A stretch of 64,000 nt of DNA from Puccinia triticina (GCF_026914185.1 NC_070558.1:3038001-3102000), one strand, 5' to 3'; shown: positions 1 to 13,074, numbered from the stretch's first letter. Numbers and translations are program-made. The notes: generated by a model from the letters alone, not told the origin.

Positions 1-1160
1 GTAATTAAACGTCTCATCCTCCTGGTCTCGAGTCAATTCGACTAATTGGAATAGGTTATCGATCAACTGTTCCGAAAACAAGCTCAAAGTTTCATATTCT
101 AGCTTCTGTACCCGACATAACTCGTAAAGTAATCCAGACAGGAGGGGTCCTAATTTGCGTTCTGCACACCTCTCATTGGCCGAGCCGGGAGATGAGCAGT
201 CTGAGGGGATATCCGTACGGTACTCATTTGATTGAAACGTGTTGGAGAGAGGGTAGGCGAATGACGAAGGGACCAATCCGACTCGGGTACCGATAGCAAG
301 TAAGACGGGGATCAGCTGGGAAAGCTCGGCGGATGGGTTGGGGTGACTGATTGGAGATGATGAGTTGGTGAGGTTGAGGGCAGAAAGGTCGATGGTGCGT
401 AGGGTGCGAAAAAAGTTGGCAGTTTTGAAGCCGTTGAGCAGAAGGACGAGACATGCGACGAAGATCAACGGGAGAGGTGTTGATGGCTGTGGTGACGGGG
501 TGATAGGTTGTGTGCGAGCGGCAGCGGAGATGTTGTTGGTGATGGTGTCGAAGGATCAAAAGCAACAAGGGTCGATATGGCTAAACCGCAGTTGAATCTT
601 GTGAAGATAAAGGTGGCTGGTGACTGGGTTGGAAGACGGTTGAGGGGAAGATTACGCAGGGGACTCACTTACGTCGATTAGAATGAGGATAATTGAATTG
701 GTAGACCGTTGACTGTGATTGAGGAATAAGGGACTGTGGAGTAGGGTCGAGACCGCATGATGCAGTGATTCTTCATCGGATAGGTAGCCGACTGATATCA
801 CGTGCAAGCCCGTCCGCAATTCAGAATACTAGCTCGACAGGAATCCGAAAGAGTGAACTCTGCATACCCAGATTGGAGCCCATCATGTCCAGAGACCGAG
901 TCAGAGCTCCATCGAGCTCGGCAAGCTGTGCGGTAGGAGGGGTTGTTAAGACCTGGTGAAACGCTTCAGAGTGACAAGAATCCAATCAAATAAATATCAA
1001 CACCTTCTGGTTGGAAGCTATACAGGTGACGTACCTGACCAGAACTGCTCATCCGTCTCTTTGATCATCGCGGCGAGTGAATCCAATGTTCCGGTGTATT
1101 CCGAATACCCGTGCGATTGCGCTAGACGTTCCAGTAAGGCCAGATCGGCCGGGGTTGACG
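1..1160 (-). CDS. SPIN90/Ldb17/Dip1-like actin regulator, 3' part cut by window edge
   Basis: This is the 5' part of a minus-strand gene that runs off the left edge. Three coding stretches fit splice signals: about 1035-1159, 868-963 (joining to give a segment reading EQFWSAFHQVL), and 1-486, which is open throughout. The last contains YELCRVQKLEYETLSLFSEQ followed by a stretch ending ELTRDQEDETFNY, with hydrophobic leucine-rich helices. That resembles the leucine-rich domain of SPIN90/Ldb17/Dip1 proteins, which activate Arp2/3 to seed actin filaments at endocytic patches. The family call is from memory of motif style only. One exon around 670-720 and the true start codon, somewhere above 1160, are not resolved. 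No neighbour informs its role. Confidence 0.45.
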
Positions 1161-1289
1161 TGTCTTGGAATGTAAAGAATATAAAACGGGGGTTGTTCCA
1201 TTTGCTCAAGTTTCTTGACGATCGGCGAAGAGGACCCTGCGGAGACTGTCACCGTAGTATCACACGACGAAGAGTGTGACATCCAGTCT

Positions 1290-2339
1290 GCTGCCGCGAA
1301 AGAGACAGAATCACTGCGGCGCGGCTGCCTAGTGTGACTTTCCTCTGCTGATTCTCGCCAGACAAACTTTGTTCAGTTTGCGCAGTGCCTTTTCTACACC
1401 CACAAACCTACTAGAAGCAAAGGAGCTCCCATCACCCAGCAGGAACCTAGCATCATTCCAGCGGCTTGGTCTATGTGTGCATACACGACTGACAATCAAA
1501 CACGCATCTTGCATCAAAAACCGGACTGTTTTTCACCTAGAACTTGTGTGCATGAATCGAATTCAGCTTGAGGCCAAATTCGAGATAACCAGGGGGGAAA
1601 ACAATCGGCCTAAGCCTGAGACTCAGAATCTCAAGGTCCCACCATGAAACGCTGCACAAGCTGACGAGATGAAGAGCCGCTCCAACGGCCGGTGGCTGAA
1701 GCAATCCGTAGCTCCCAAATTTCCTTCCGCTAGACATGACAGCAGCAGCGGTATGAAAGTTCAGCGTTCAGAATCGGCCGTACATCTCCTTCGCGTTGAC
1801 GTTTGAAGAAGCTTGGACAACCGCTTACTGCTGGCGGTACAGTGGTGAGTGTAGCGCTGACATGTGCTAGAGCGTTGAACAGGCCGCGGAGATGAGTATG
1901 GGCCAGTATGGGCCATCTTTCATTATTGACTAGCACCGTGTTTCAGTGGCTCCTACAATACCTGCAGCTCATCGAGCCAATGACACAATAAAAGGTGGCA
2001 ATAGCGACCCGCATTACCTGAGACTTGACTGGGCTACTCGAGGTTCATCGAGGTCGGCAAGTTTGGCCAACGCGATGAGGCCAAAAATCCGAAGTCCTGA
2101 TCTCGTGGAAGGCGTCACTAGCTCCGCATAAGCTATTGGTTAGATTGAAACGACTCCAAACCGGCATTTTTTCAAAAAAAAAAAAAAAAGAAAGAAAGAA
2201 AAAGAGCTTCACTTCATTTTCCCCGAGCATTCTATTAAAAGTCCCTCCTTACGGCATCACGCCCTTGTTTCACAGCTAGAGGAAATCCCTTACCCATCGC
2301 TCGTTTTTACTTAATAACTTCAAAAACCACAACAGGTGG
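1290..2339. other. Intergenic region between divergent genes
   Basis: No convincing gene is present. Open frames here are short and lack splice-supported continuation. A poly-A/GAAA tract lies at about 2172-2203. The region should hold the promoters of the minus-strand gene to the left and the secreted-protein gene starting at 2340. Confidence 0.5.
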
Positions 2340-5300
2340 ATGCGTTGTCACCTCGGTGCGCTGGTTTTCTCCAGCGCAATTCTAATCCCTCTCACGGAAA
2401 CGTTGGGCCAATGTTCCGACGTACGATTGACAAAGCGAGCCCGAACTACCATAGAGATGGGTAACATGTGAGTTTCCAAAATATAGATTGAAGGACTGCC
2501 TGTCAATCTGGGAACTCGGATTTTTTCAGATTTACCAGAGAAATCTAGGCTTGATTATCCCAAAGCCTAAATCTGCCCAGATTTCCCTGCAAATTTTGAG
2601 AATCTGGGTTTCCAGATTGACGGGGATCCAGATCTTGACTTCCTTGTTCAAAGTTTCTAATGAGCTGTGCCAAACTCTCTCTAACTCGACAAACTAGACT
2701 CGCACAGTAAGTGACATCTCAGGTGACAATGTGCATCGAAAATGGCAGCAGCTGATCTCAACAAGTTTCTTATCTAATTTTTTTTTATTTCAATCAGCGA
2801 TTCACCACAGATAACCCAACGCATGTATGATTGACACAAACACCTGCTTTTCAAAATAAGTCATTATGTCATACCAAAGTGATTTTGATACCTTTGCTAT
2901 CCAATTTTACATCTCCATTTGAACAGAAAAGTGCCGCATATAGGACAAGAAGATGAGCTCAACCTGTAAGCAAAATTCATTTAACATTCCCCCCCCCCAA
3001 ACTTTTTGAATCAAAGTGGGGACCATCTTTATGATTTTTCTCTCCTTCAAATCCCATTAAATAGCCAAAGAGACCAGAGGCTTTCCACAAACCTCCCAGA
3101 TAAAAGCCCCCATTTTTCCGATTGGGTCCCATCCACAGAATCAGAAATTCAACAAAATGGATACATGTAAGATAAATTCTAAAATATTGAAACAAACAAA
3201 GTTCTTTCTAATGGCCTTCTTTGATTGATGTGAAAAATAATCTTCTTTCAGAACATTGCCCGAATATCGTTATATTGCAATGCAAACACTTAATTTGGAT
3301 CCTGCACAGATAGATGCTTTCATTGCTAGCTTAGAGTAAGGTTATCTCCATCGGAAGAAATTTCAAGCTTAGAGATGGCCAAACGAACCCGCGGGCGGGT
3401 ACCTGCTATCCGCTGGCGGGTACCCGCCCAAGGTCGGCGGGTACCCGCCAGCGTGTGCGTGTTCGGGTGCGGATGTCTGATATTCTGGGGATATCCCATA
3501 GGGTACCCGGGTATTTTTTGCCACACCCGCGCACAGCTGTACTTGTGTGCGCTGCAGCTGCGCACCACAGGATCTCCGACCGGGCTTCCCCTCCCCCTCC
3601 TCAACCATACCCGGCAACCTCACCCATCCTCAACCATACCCGGCAACCTCACCCATCCTCAACCATACCCGGCAACCTCAACCATACCCGGCGCCCTCAA
3701 CCTCCTACCTACACAATGGCCCGAGCGCGCAAGCGACCCCGACAAAGGTCAGAAGACGAAACAGACAGACCCACCAGCCAATCAAACAACGAAGAAGATT
3801 ATCGCGAAGAAGATCACGATCAAGATCTTGACTCGGCTGGCGCAAACGTTCCCTCCGGACCTGAATCAACTGATGAGCAGCGACTAGGTAAGCCTCCATT
3901 TCCTATTCTTTATCATCTATACTTTGATATGCCAGCTCACCAGCATGAATCCCTTAGAACATGCAATCAAACTTTCCCAGAATCAAGTGAGCTCGGCATA
4001 CGCTTCTTACGACCCACCCAAGTTATCAGATCAGCTCGATAAGTTCAATCGCCGCATGATTGCATGGCAATGTAAATTGTGTGTATATTTTATTTTATTA
4101 GAGACAACTAGAATATATTATCCTAACCTGAATATATTATTCTCACCAGGTGTTCTAAAAAAATTAATCGCCCAACATACGACTTGTCCTGCAGCAATCT
4201 TCTGACACATGCGGGTCGATGCCTCAGGAAGCAACAAAATCCTTCAAGTAACAAGTCGCTTGCATCGTGTGGAGTAACCGGCACGGGTGACATAGACCCG
4301 CGGGAGGTGAGACTTATTTCCAGGTCTTTCTATTTGGTCATCTCATCTGAATACCTTCTTTCTTGGGCTCTAGGTTTTGCAACGATGTGCTATATGGTGC
4401 GCTGAGGGCGCAAAACCCTTTTCAGCCTTGGAGGAAATCAGCTTCAAGAGGGTTCTCCACCCAACGATCTTAAAGAATCTTCCGACTCACAAGGCGGTAT
4501 CGATCGCGATTCATAAGCTATATTTGAGTGTTCAGGAGAAGCTCCTTGAGGAGCTGAAGGTAAACTTTTGTTTTTATTTTTCTCCAGATTGATTAGAAAC
4601 TAACTTCGACTTGCACTCAGGTCCACAATGGGGCACTGTACTTGGGTGTTGACGCCTGGCAGACACCGAACGGATACGATATCATCGGTGCAGTTATCTA
4701 CCGACTATTGGATGATCCAAGCGGTAAGGTTGTTTTAAATGTGATGCCTCTGGATTTTGTCCAGCTCAAAGAAAGGCATACTGGTGGCTACTTGGCTCGC
4801 GTTGTACAATACATAGTTGAGAAGTTTGAATTGGAGAATCGCGTACGTACTCTTTCTTTTTCATTTTGTTTTATTCCCTTTTCAGCTTTCTGATCCTCTT
4901 TGACTCCCCTTAGATCTGTGGGATAGTTTCCGATAATGCAGCAAACAACGGAGTGATGATTGAAGAGTTGGCAAAACTCAAATGGAAGCAATTCCAAGGT
5001 GAGCCGCACTGGATCAGGTGCTTCGCACACATCCTCAATCTCATAGTCCAGGCGATACTCCGACGATTTGGACGCAAAGAAAAAACCCCTTCAAACACTC
5101 CCGTAGTTACTGAGATCAACAAATCCAATGAGGAAGAAGATGCCCATGATTTAATTGAAAGGTACGTTCGTTGTTTACCACATACTATGCTTATTAATTG
5201 TCGCTGATCATGAACAATCGTTCTGTCTCTATCTACCTTTTTAGCTTCCAAAGCCCCAGCAATGAGTTCGGTGACTCCGATGAAGAAGATGACAGCAACA

Positions 5301-8300
5301 ATCTTCCCAATATTACCCATGGACAACTTGGCAATGACGATGAGCTGACCCTGGCTGACCTCGAAGACATTGAAGAGGAGAGCGTGGATGATAGTTATAC
5401 CTCCGAAACTTGTTGCCGATCACTTGCAAAGGTGAGTTTTTTACTTATTGGCTGGTCTGTAAAACAAACACTCAAATTGACCCAATATATCTTCTCATAT
5501 CCAGTTTTGTGGAATTGCAACCAAACTCAACAAGTCGCCGAACTCCAAGGCAAAGTTCATAGAGCTTTGTCAAGAAAAGAATTGCAAGAGGCCTCATAAC
5601 GTCAAGCAAGACGTCCCAACACGTTGGAACTCAACTTACTTGCAGCTTTCAAGCATCGTTCAATGCGAGGACGCTATGTAAGTACCACTTTGCTAATATT
5701 AATTCAGATTGTGAACAAGGCTGACCCTCATTTCTGTAGTATCATGTGGCAACAAGACAAAACGTTTGGCACCCCTCGCGGCATTCATGTGAATCAAGAG
5801 GACTTTGACTTGGCGGCGGACCTGGTGAAGGTTCTCAAACCTTTTTACAAAATGACCCTTCAAGTCTCAACATCCTCCTTGGCTCGGGTTGCCAAGGTTG
5901 TTGTCTTGATCAATCAAATCACTGCAAATCTTTCGGCGGTGATTGCAAACAAGGATGGTGATTATCCTGCAGCTTTACGAAACGCCTGCCAAGCTGGGCT
6001 TGCGATTACAAACAAATACTATTCGCTTACGGACTGTTCGCCAATATACAGAATTGCAATGAGTGAGTGGATTCCCGCTTCTAATCTCGTATGCTTTCTG
6101 AGGTTGACTAAGCAAAACTGCCTCCAAACTCCCAGTTCTCCACCCGTCTTTCAAAGACGAATACTTTAAGCTTGCCAAGTGGCCCAGGGAATGGATCGAC
6201 GAGGCCATCAGACTCACTCGCGATATGTATAGCAAATGGTACAAGCCAAAAAAATCAACTTCACTCCCTAGAATACCAAGACAAGGACCACCAAAGGTAA
6301 ATTTCCTCCTGCAATCGATATCGCTATCTCACCATGAGCTGATCAAATTTGTTATTTAGGTACAAACAGGTGTTCTTGCTGGTCTAGGTGCGGCTGCTTT
6401 AGCCAGATCAGCTGAACCTGTGTCAGATCCATTGGACATTTGGCTCTCAGGCGGCCTATTTTTGGAGGATGGCGAGCTGATCAATGCCCTCAATTGGTGG
6501 GCCGGGCAGAAACAGGGCGGAAACAATCATGATGGTCTCTCGCAGATGGCTCTCGACGTTCTTAGTTGCCCAGGTAAGATTAGATGAGACCCTCTTATCC
6601 TCTTCAGTTGATTATCCATTCTAATTTTTTTTTTTATACATAGCTACAACAGTCGATGTTGAGCGCACTTTCAGCTTCGGCCGAGACTATGTCTCTGTCA
6701 GGAGGCACAAACTCAATGCCAAATCAGTAAGTCGAGGGATGGCCCTGTCGTTCTATTCGAAGAACGACAAGATCAAGCCTCTGGCCCTCCACGATTTCAT
6801 GGCAAAGGGGAAGAACAAGTCTAAGAGTAAGGGTAAGAAAAGTAGCGGCAGCAATGTGAATGTGGTGACTGTGGAGTGACTTTTAGCCACTCCACTGTCA
6901 CCATAACTATGTATACAAGACTATGTGAAGAAATAAGAACGATATCTGTCTTTGTGAGAGTATTGAGAGCATTTTGCGTAACGGGTACCTGCAGGTACCC
7001 GCGCGGGTACCGCCAATACCCGCTCTGTTCCACTCTGCGGGTGCGGGTGCGGGTGCGGGTGCGGGTGTCCTACTTGGGCTAAAAACAGCTGCAGGTACCC
7101 GCACCAAAACGGGTACCCGGGTGTGGCGGGGCCATCTCTATTCAAGCTGTTGGACCTAGTAAATTTGCCAGTTGTTTTGACATTTTTAACATTATTCTTT
7201 TTACCCCTGTCAATCATACCCTAGATTCAAATCATATGCAGAACCAATGAAAGGAATCCAAGGTACTGGTAAACACGGGGGAAAAAGGTTCAACGTCTCA
7301 GATTTGCTTCATGATAACATTAAATGGAATGCTAAAAATGGACCACCGTAAGTTTATTTGGTAATTATGTGTGGACAAAAACTGTTTTGACTGAGTGGTT
7401 TTTTTTTGTCTTATCAAGGAAGGCACCATTTCTCAAAGAAACTGAAAAAGAGGAAATGATAAATGAACTGACACCAAATTTTGGAAAACTGTATGTACCT
7501 ACCCAAATGATTCTGGCCTAAAACAAACAAAAGGATCATGAACTGATTCAAAAAAAAAACACCTTGATTTATAAATTAGCCGGTTGACAGATATTGTTGA
7601 TATTTTGCTTGATGATACAAGGCATGAAGAAAATAAGAACTTATTCAGGAGTTTTGTATTACAAGGGGGAGGTTCTAATGATAATGATCTTGGTGGAGAT
7701 TGGTGGAATTACAGTATGGTCAAGGAGATGCTTGAAGATTGGAAGAAACTGTATTACTCTGGTCTTGGAGAATGTGAGTCAAGAGTGAGAATTGATTAAG
7801 ATATGTTAATCCTTTCAAATTTATTCATTCATGAGGCTCATTTAACTCTGAATGTTTAGTTCAAGAGACAAAGAAGAAATTAATGTAGGCTCCTGCAATG
7901 ATGATTCACCATCAATTTTCAAATGTGCACATCTGAATTCAACTAATTTCAAAACTACCACAGATTATGGGAAGAGTTCCAGATGTATTCAAAACAAATA
8001 TTTGGATTTGATGATGAATTGATGAAAATAATCAACAAAGATTTTGAAATGTATGTTTTTCTCAATTTCCAACACATGATATATGCATTCATGAATTAAA
8101 ACAAATTTCCCAATATTCACTTTATCAATTCTTCATCTGCTCCAGAAAATTCAAAGATATCAAGTTTGGCACCATAAATTTAAACCAGGGCGCTTTTTGG
8201 CTCCCTAATTTGATTTCTTCCACTTTGCATTGGCTGGAGACCAATGGTAAACTGTCAGTATTCTTTGGATCCATTTTTTACTAGATACTTATTGCTATTT

Positions 8301-10569
8301 GGATGAAGGCCCCCATCAATATCCAAAAAGATTGAGGCAGGAATGTCGCTGAGGCAAATTTCAAAAGAGGTGGAGCTGAAGTTCTACCAAAGGTTAGTTC
8401 ATTCACAAATTTGCCATTCCTCAAGTATTTCAAAAGGAGTGATTCCTACATAAAATTGATGCCTTGAATCTCCTACTTTTACCTTTCATGTTTTGATAGC
8501 ATGGGAAAGAATTATGGAAACTATAGGTCAGGTTTTTTTAATTTTTTCCTTGCATATCATTCACATTAATTAGGACTTAAAACTTTCTTTATAAATCAAT
8601 CTGTTGGAATAGAAAGGAAAAGCGTCCCATCACATATGCCCAGCTTCTTGAAGAGTCAAACCCAAAAATATTGAACTGGATTGCATCCACAAATTCAGAA
8701 CGTTCAGCAGGATACATGTAAGCTGGATGATAAAAATTAAAAATGCAATCATTTTATGAGTCAGAGCTCTTGGCTGAAGTAAAGAATGGTGTTTTAACAG
8801 AACATTAAGGGAATATCGTGTAACTGCAATACGGGTGATGGTGGCGGATCCAAAGAAGATGGATGCTTTTGTTGATGACTTTGAGTGAGTTAATTTCATG
8901 CAAAGCAAGTTGATGGGATTAATTTTTGTGTAGATGGAAACTCTTGTCACTCAGATTCCAATCTTGATTGGCGCTTCTCATTCACACATCAGAAATATTG
9001 GTGCAGCTTCCCCTCTGTGGGCATGTATAAGCTCCACTTGCTGCAAAAATGACTCTTCCAATTTTCTTGATTCCAAGAAGTTTTTGTCCATGCACAAAGG
9101 AATTCTCAAATTCATAAATTATCAACTTGTGAATGCTGTTTAAAACTGATTCTATCTTTTTTAAAAATGAAAAACCAGAAAATCAAAAAAAATCCAAGAT
9201 GTGAAAGATAAAGAAAACATAAAGTTCAAGATATCAGACATAATCAAGAATCACCTGTTTTGGGCTGACTTGAATGATCGAAAGTGAGTGATATTGAGAG
9301 ATCCTTTTTGAAATAAGAAAGAAAAATTGATTTCATTTTATTACAAAGGAATGAATATGTTAGTTCCATAGAACTGAACACAAATATGGATGATGTAGTG
9401 AAATTTTTGGAGCCAAAGTTCAAAGTTCCGTAAGTATTTCATCACATTTTTCATATTCCAAGGAAAGAAACTCCATGAACTGAAGTTACCAAAAAATACT
9501 GTTTTCCTTGATGATGAAAATGAGTCAGTGATCTGCGAGACATTCTTGAGCTTCTCACAGATGATCATCCTTATTTCAAAAGTAACAAGAAGAAATTTGA
9601 ATCCTTTTTGTATGAGGAAATGGCAAATGATAAATTGGACGTGTATGGAGACCCCTGGGAGTATAAAAATGTCAAACCAATTTACAAAGAGTGGAAAAAA
9701 ATTCAACACACCAGTTGGAGAGAGCGTGAGTGTAGTGGAGAAAAAGCAAAGTTGATAGTTTTGGTTTGAATGAATCCTCAATTCCTGACAAATAATGCTG
9801 TTTCACTTCCCAAACATTCAATTTTGAAAACCAAAGCACTAGAATCAGACAGAAAATTCATGTAAGCCTTGCATTTTTTGATCAAACAAAACAGGAATCC
9901 AAGTCAAGACATCTGACTAATTTCCAAGGAAAAATTGTTACCTAGCTCTTGGGAAAAATTTGAAGAGCTGAGACCAGAGATTTTTGGCATGGATGAGAAA
10001 TTGAATCAAGATATGAAAAATGATGAGTTTCTGTAGGTATCTATTCAAGCTGCAAAAAACAAAATACCCCACTTCACTGAGCATAACAAACTAACATGTG
10101 TATCATCATTGATTTTCACAAATCAGACAGCATAGAAAAGTTGTTTTCTTCAGTCAATATGGACGCAATGAAAAATTTTGGCTCCCCCACATGATTGGCT
10201 CTAATTTGAAATGGCTGCAAGAAAACAACAAACTGTTGAGTTTTTCCTCCTGATGAATTATTTCTTTGTGATAAATTCAAATGCCATAACTGATTGTTTT
10301 TTTTTTGATGAAGGCCAAAGCCAATTGCTGAAAAGCTTGAGTCAGGGATGTCCCTCAAAGAAATTGCAACCGAGTTAGAGGAAAGATATTTGGGGAAATC
10401 AGCCAGCCAAAAAAGTCAAGGAGTGTCTCCCACTGATCCTATCCATCCATCACATCCACCTACTCCTGGCACATCCACCAAGCCACAGTTGCCCTGGTGG
10501 AAAAAAATTACTCAGGGAATAAGCCTAGCTGGGAAAAGATTGGTCAAATTTCTCAAGGAATGGAAGTGA
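2340..10569 (+). CDS. Secreted protein with two tandem nine-exon modules, 22 exons, intron 5 carries a hAT transposon
   Basis: I do not recognise this family. Inferred exons: 2340-2467, 2798-2824, 2927-2965, 3065-3166, 3252-3335, 7225-7347, 7419-7490, 7580-7773, 7860-7884, 7964-8050, 8146-8253, 8309-8392, 8500-8526, 8613-8717, 8801-8884, 9179-9283, 9349-9429, 9529-9725, 9837-9861, 9946-10032, 10127-10234, 10314-10569. They sum to 2148 nt in one open frame, 715 residues. The N-terminus is a signal peptide (MRCHLGALVFSSAILIPL) followed by a KR pair near residue 33. Exons 4-12 and 14-22 are a tandem duplication: lengths run 102/105, 84/84, 123/105, 72/81, 194/197, 25/25, 87/87, 108/108, 84/256, with the same phases. 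Paired motifs include FWLPNLISSTLHWLETNGKL with FWLPHMIGSNLKWLQENNKL, and GMSLRQISKEVE with GMSLKEIATELE. The last exon adds a Pro/Ser linker and a basic tail. A secreted effector role is only inferred. Confidence 0.8.
2497..2626. repeat. Fold-back MITE-like repeat in intron 1 of the secreted-protein gene
   Basis: The left arm, beginning near GTCAATCTGGGAACTCGGAT, is mirrored by the right arm ending in CCAGATTGACGGGG. The two arms pair imperfectly almost to the centre, giving a stem of about 60 bp. It lies inside the 330-base first intron. No flanking target duplication was settled. Confidence 0.6.
3600..3692 (+). repeat. Short tandem repeat in the hAT 5' leader
   Basis: Three to four copies of a roughly 28-base unit containing CCATACCCGGCAACCTCA lie just upstream of the transposase start. 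The last copies are shortened. Confidence 0.75.
3716..6879 (+). CDS. hAT transposase, multi-exon, apparently intact
   Basis: This enzyme would excise and reinsert the surrounding hAT element in the nucleus. The ATG at 3716 opens a charged N-terminus. Successive exons include 3716 to about 3886 and pieces around 3944-4080, 4377-4560, 4621-4840, 4915-5160, 5245-5430 and 5505-5680, and further ones to the TGA at 6879. Hallmarks are YLGVDAWQTPNG and IVSDNAANNG (two catalytic Asp regions), RCFAHILNLIV (the Cys/His motif), the insertion domain with an acidic stretch, and a C-terminal dimerisation region, ALNWWAGQKQ, followed by VDVERTFSFGRDYVS with the catalytic Glu. Exon joins are inferred. No stop or frameshift was noticed inside the conserved blocks, and the perfect ends suggest recent activity. 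Confidence 0.85.
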
Positions 10570-11148
10570 TTCTGTCATTGTTGCAACCTTTTCCTTTTTT
10601 TATATCTAGGTTTCAAAAGCAGATAGTTATGTTTCATTTTGGGTGTTGCTTATTCTCATCATTTTTTCTTTCTCTACCAAAGGCTACTTAGTCTCAGTTT
10701 GCTATGTGGCCAGCTCTATCTCAGATATTTATCTAGAACAAAAATTAACCATCAACATTACTCCTAGGAGCAAATGGAAGATCATTTGCATGACCTGTGG
10801 GGGTTGAAATGTTTTTCAACACAACCAGCACGTGATTGAATTCCACATGTGTATTTGAACAGAGTCACACAGGGAGTCGCGATCTGCAAGCTCCTGGTGA
10901 CTAATTTACCAATACACAATCAAATTGTAAATTGTCAAGATACATTTCGAGATAGTCAGGAATACTGAGTGGAGGATGAGAGACAAGCATGATACCGATA
11001 CATTGTGGACACCAATTGATAAGTTTGACTGACACAAGAAAATACAACAACAAAGCAATAGGAAGGGATGATAAGCAAAAGGAGACGATATTAAGCAACA
11101 GGAAGCGGGGTATAGAAAAAAATGGGGTTGCCTGGTTAGATGGTATGA
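10570..11148. other. Convergent intergenic region
   Basis: These 580 bases separate the convergent 3' ends of the secreted-protein gene and the stress-protein gene. T-rich stretches just after 10570 may be part of the 3' untranslated region. I see no gene. Confidence 0.5.
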
Positions 11149-12438
11149 CTAGACTGGGTTAGTTTGTTCTCTCCTTAATGCGTTCGCGTCTGGATCGGAT
11201 TCGAACCGAGTCGGCAAGGGAGAGAGGACAGGCTTGGAAGGCAGTCCCAGCAACGTTTGGTAGGATCGTCGCTTGGGATCTTTGGCTCGAGCTTCCCTGG
11301 ATTGTCGAACCTTTCTTTCCGGTCTGACTACAATCACAGGCTAGGGAGGCAAAGGGTCAGTATCCTGGATCTGAAGAAACATCAGATCGGAGTGGAAACT
11401 TACCACGGGTGAGCGGGCAACTAGGTATTGACTGGTAGAGCTGAGTGAAAACGCTTTCTGCCAAGCCGACGGGTTTTTTCCTCGGGTTCCGACGACCAGC
11501 GAATCTGGCCGATAAACCTCCAGCATTCTGTAGACGTGAGGGGAAGGAAGGATGAATGCATGAGACTTTCAGTTTGAGAATGGGGGAGAAAACGAGAATT
11601 GGACGAACCGTTGGATAGTTTTGATTGCAGGGCCGATGACGAATTCGACGGTGACAGTAATCTGACGGTCGTTTTTAGTCAATACGTGTCGAAGGACTTC
11701 CTGGGCTTCTGTTTTGGCATGTTCCTCCTTTTCGACATCCTTGTGAGCCGAGCCCCCCGGTTCTACGGCTTGAAGTACAACAACCTCATCGCCATGCTTT
11801 GAAAAGTCAAAATGAACTGAAATAAGCACGCCCTTTACAAAAAATAATGGTGCTGGAACGCTCCGCGGAAAAAGACTGACCTCTACCAAGGATGACATCA
11901 GCCAGTCAAGTGCTTGAATCGAGTAAGATTCGCCATCTGTGGCCACCAAGAAACATCTCGAGTCCCGACGGGGCTTGTAGTTTGAGCTCTTTGCTTGGAG
12001 GGTGAAGCTGTATTCGGCACCAGTCCCGCCACCGTTGGTCGGTTCTTCGGTTTCCATCGTTGAGAAGCCAACCCGCCGCTCATAGCCGGGTGGGAGGAGT
12101 TCTCCAGAGGAACGAGCGCGAGAGAGACTGGGCCGGGAAGGATAGCCCCCAGGGGTCAACGGCGAAGATGTTGACGGGGCGACGGCGGAACTCGGAAGAC
12201 TGGGACTTGAAGCACTGCGCAATCCGTCTTGTGGCTCCTCGGAGTGTTTCGAAGGGGGCATGTGGGGGTTCTGGGGGCCTGGCGGAGCGGAGGTTGAGGA
12301 TAGTTTGAGTGCAGAGCGGAGAGCAACCGGTTTGCTGCTTGGGTCGGGCAGCGTGTGATGTTCCTCATGGCCGCTCGAGGATGGGAATGGAAGGTTGGTT
12401 TCGTGGGTATCGCTGGATGAGAGTGAGCCGGAGGTCAT
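11149..12438 (-). CDS. Universal stress protein (UspA-fold) domain protein
   Basis: The four inferred minus-strand exons are 12438-11881, 11796-11609, 11527-11404 and 11340-11149. The joined protein has a Ser/Pro-rich disordered N-terminus of about 140 residues, then a UspA fold: CFLVATDGESYSIQALDW, GDEVVVLQAVEP, TVEFVIGPAIKTIQR and SLVVGTRG, ending in a strand reading SPVPVIVVRPERK. The GTRG segment matches the start of the nucleotide-binding loop, although the usual downstream glycines are partly replaced. Fungal homologues with this layout are stress-linked cytosolic proteins of unclear biochemistry. The start is uncertain: the frame is open to 12762, and the Met at 12438 was chosen because the sequence upstream looks non-coding. 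The C-terminus ends in a basic tail of about 50 residues. Confidence 0.75.
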
Positions 12439-13074
12439 TGTGTGGCTGGCGTGCGTTGGTGGCGGAGTGGTTCCTGGTGAGCCTGTGGCCGGCAGCAACC
12501 GCCTTTTGTCTATGGCCCGGCGCCCGCTTATGTAAGCCAGCTCCCCCTGCCCGGGCCTCCCGAGACTCCGACACAGCCCCACACTGCCCTGTTCCCCACC
12601 CACTGAAGGGTGGCAGTCCGAATGGGAAGACCCGTGTTTCACCCAGGAGACTCCGTTGAGACTTCTGCGCTCTGCAGAGCTGCGGTGGAGAATGTGCTGC
12701 ATACATAGCATGATCCGTTCACCAAAAGGCGCAGTCGGATGATGATCTTTTGGTGGCAGCATTGCTATGCAGGATCCACCCCGTCAGCACGATGCCAGCA
12801 CTGACACTCAATGAGATGGGTGGATGTCTCCACATAGCCTTGCGCTAGATCAGGCACACGCATCACAGTTGCTTTTCTCTCAAGCAAGAAAGAATTCGCG
12901 GTCTCCCGTCTGAGGCATTCAAGTCATTGAGCAGCGCTCACCGCCCATGATTGTTTTGTGTTTTTTTCGATGCGTGTCCAAAACGAGTTTACTAGCAATG
13001 GATCCAAGCGCTCAGAGGGATTTTACATCATAACAACGGGCAACATATTTTTGAAAAAGGAAACAGTCACAGAT

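Larger units (their letters stand above)
3370..7140 (+). mobile_element. Complete hAT-family DNA transposon
   Basis: The 3771-base element starts TAGAGATGGCC and ends GGCCATCTCTA, an 11-base perfect terminal inverted repeat. It is flanked by an identical 8-base target duplication, TTCAAGCT, at 3362-3369 and 7141-7148, as expected for hAT insertions. Subterminal regions (about 3385-3510 and 6980-7125) are crowded with GGGTACCCG-type and GCGGGT-type motifs, likely transposase-binding sites. It encodes one spliced transposase and sits in intron 5 of the secreted-protein gene, in the same orientation. Confidence 0.95.

Noticed and set aside
12060..12659. Plus-strand frames of 82-116 residues
   Set aside because: Antisense to the Ser/Pro-rich first exon of the stress-protein gene; GC-rich codon bias opens the opposite strand.
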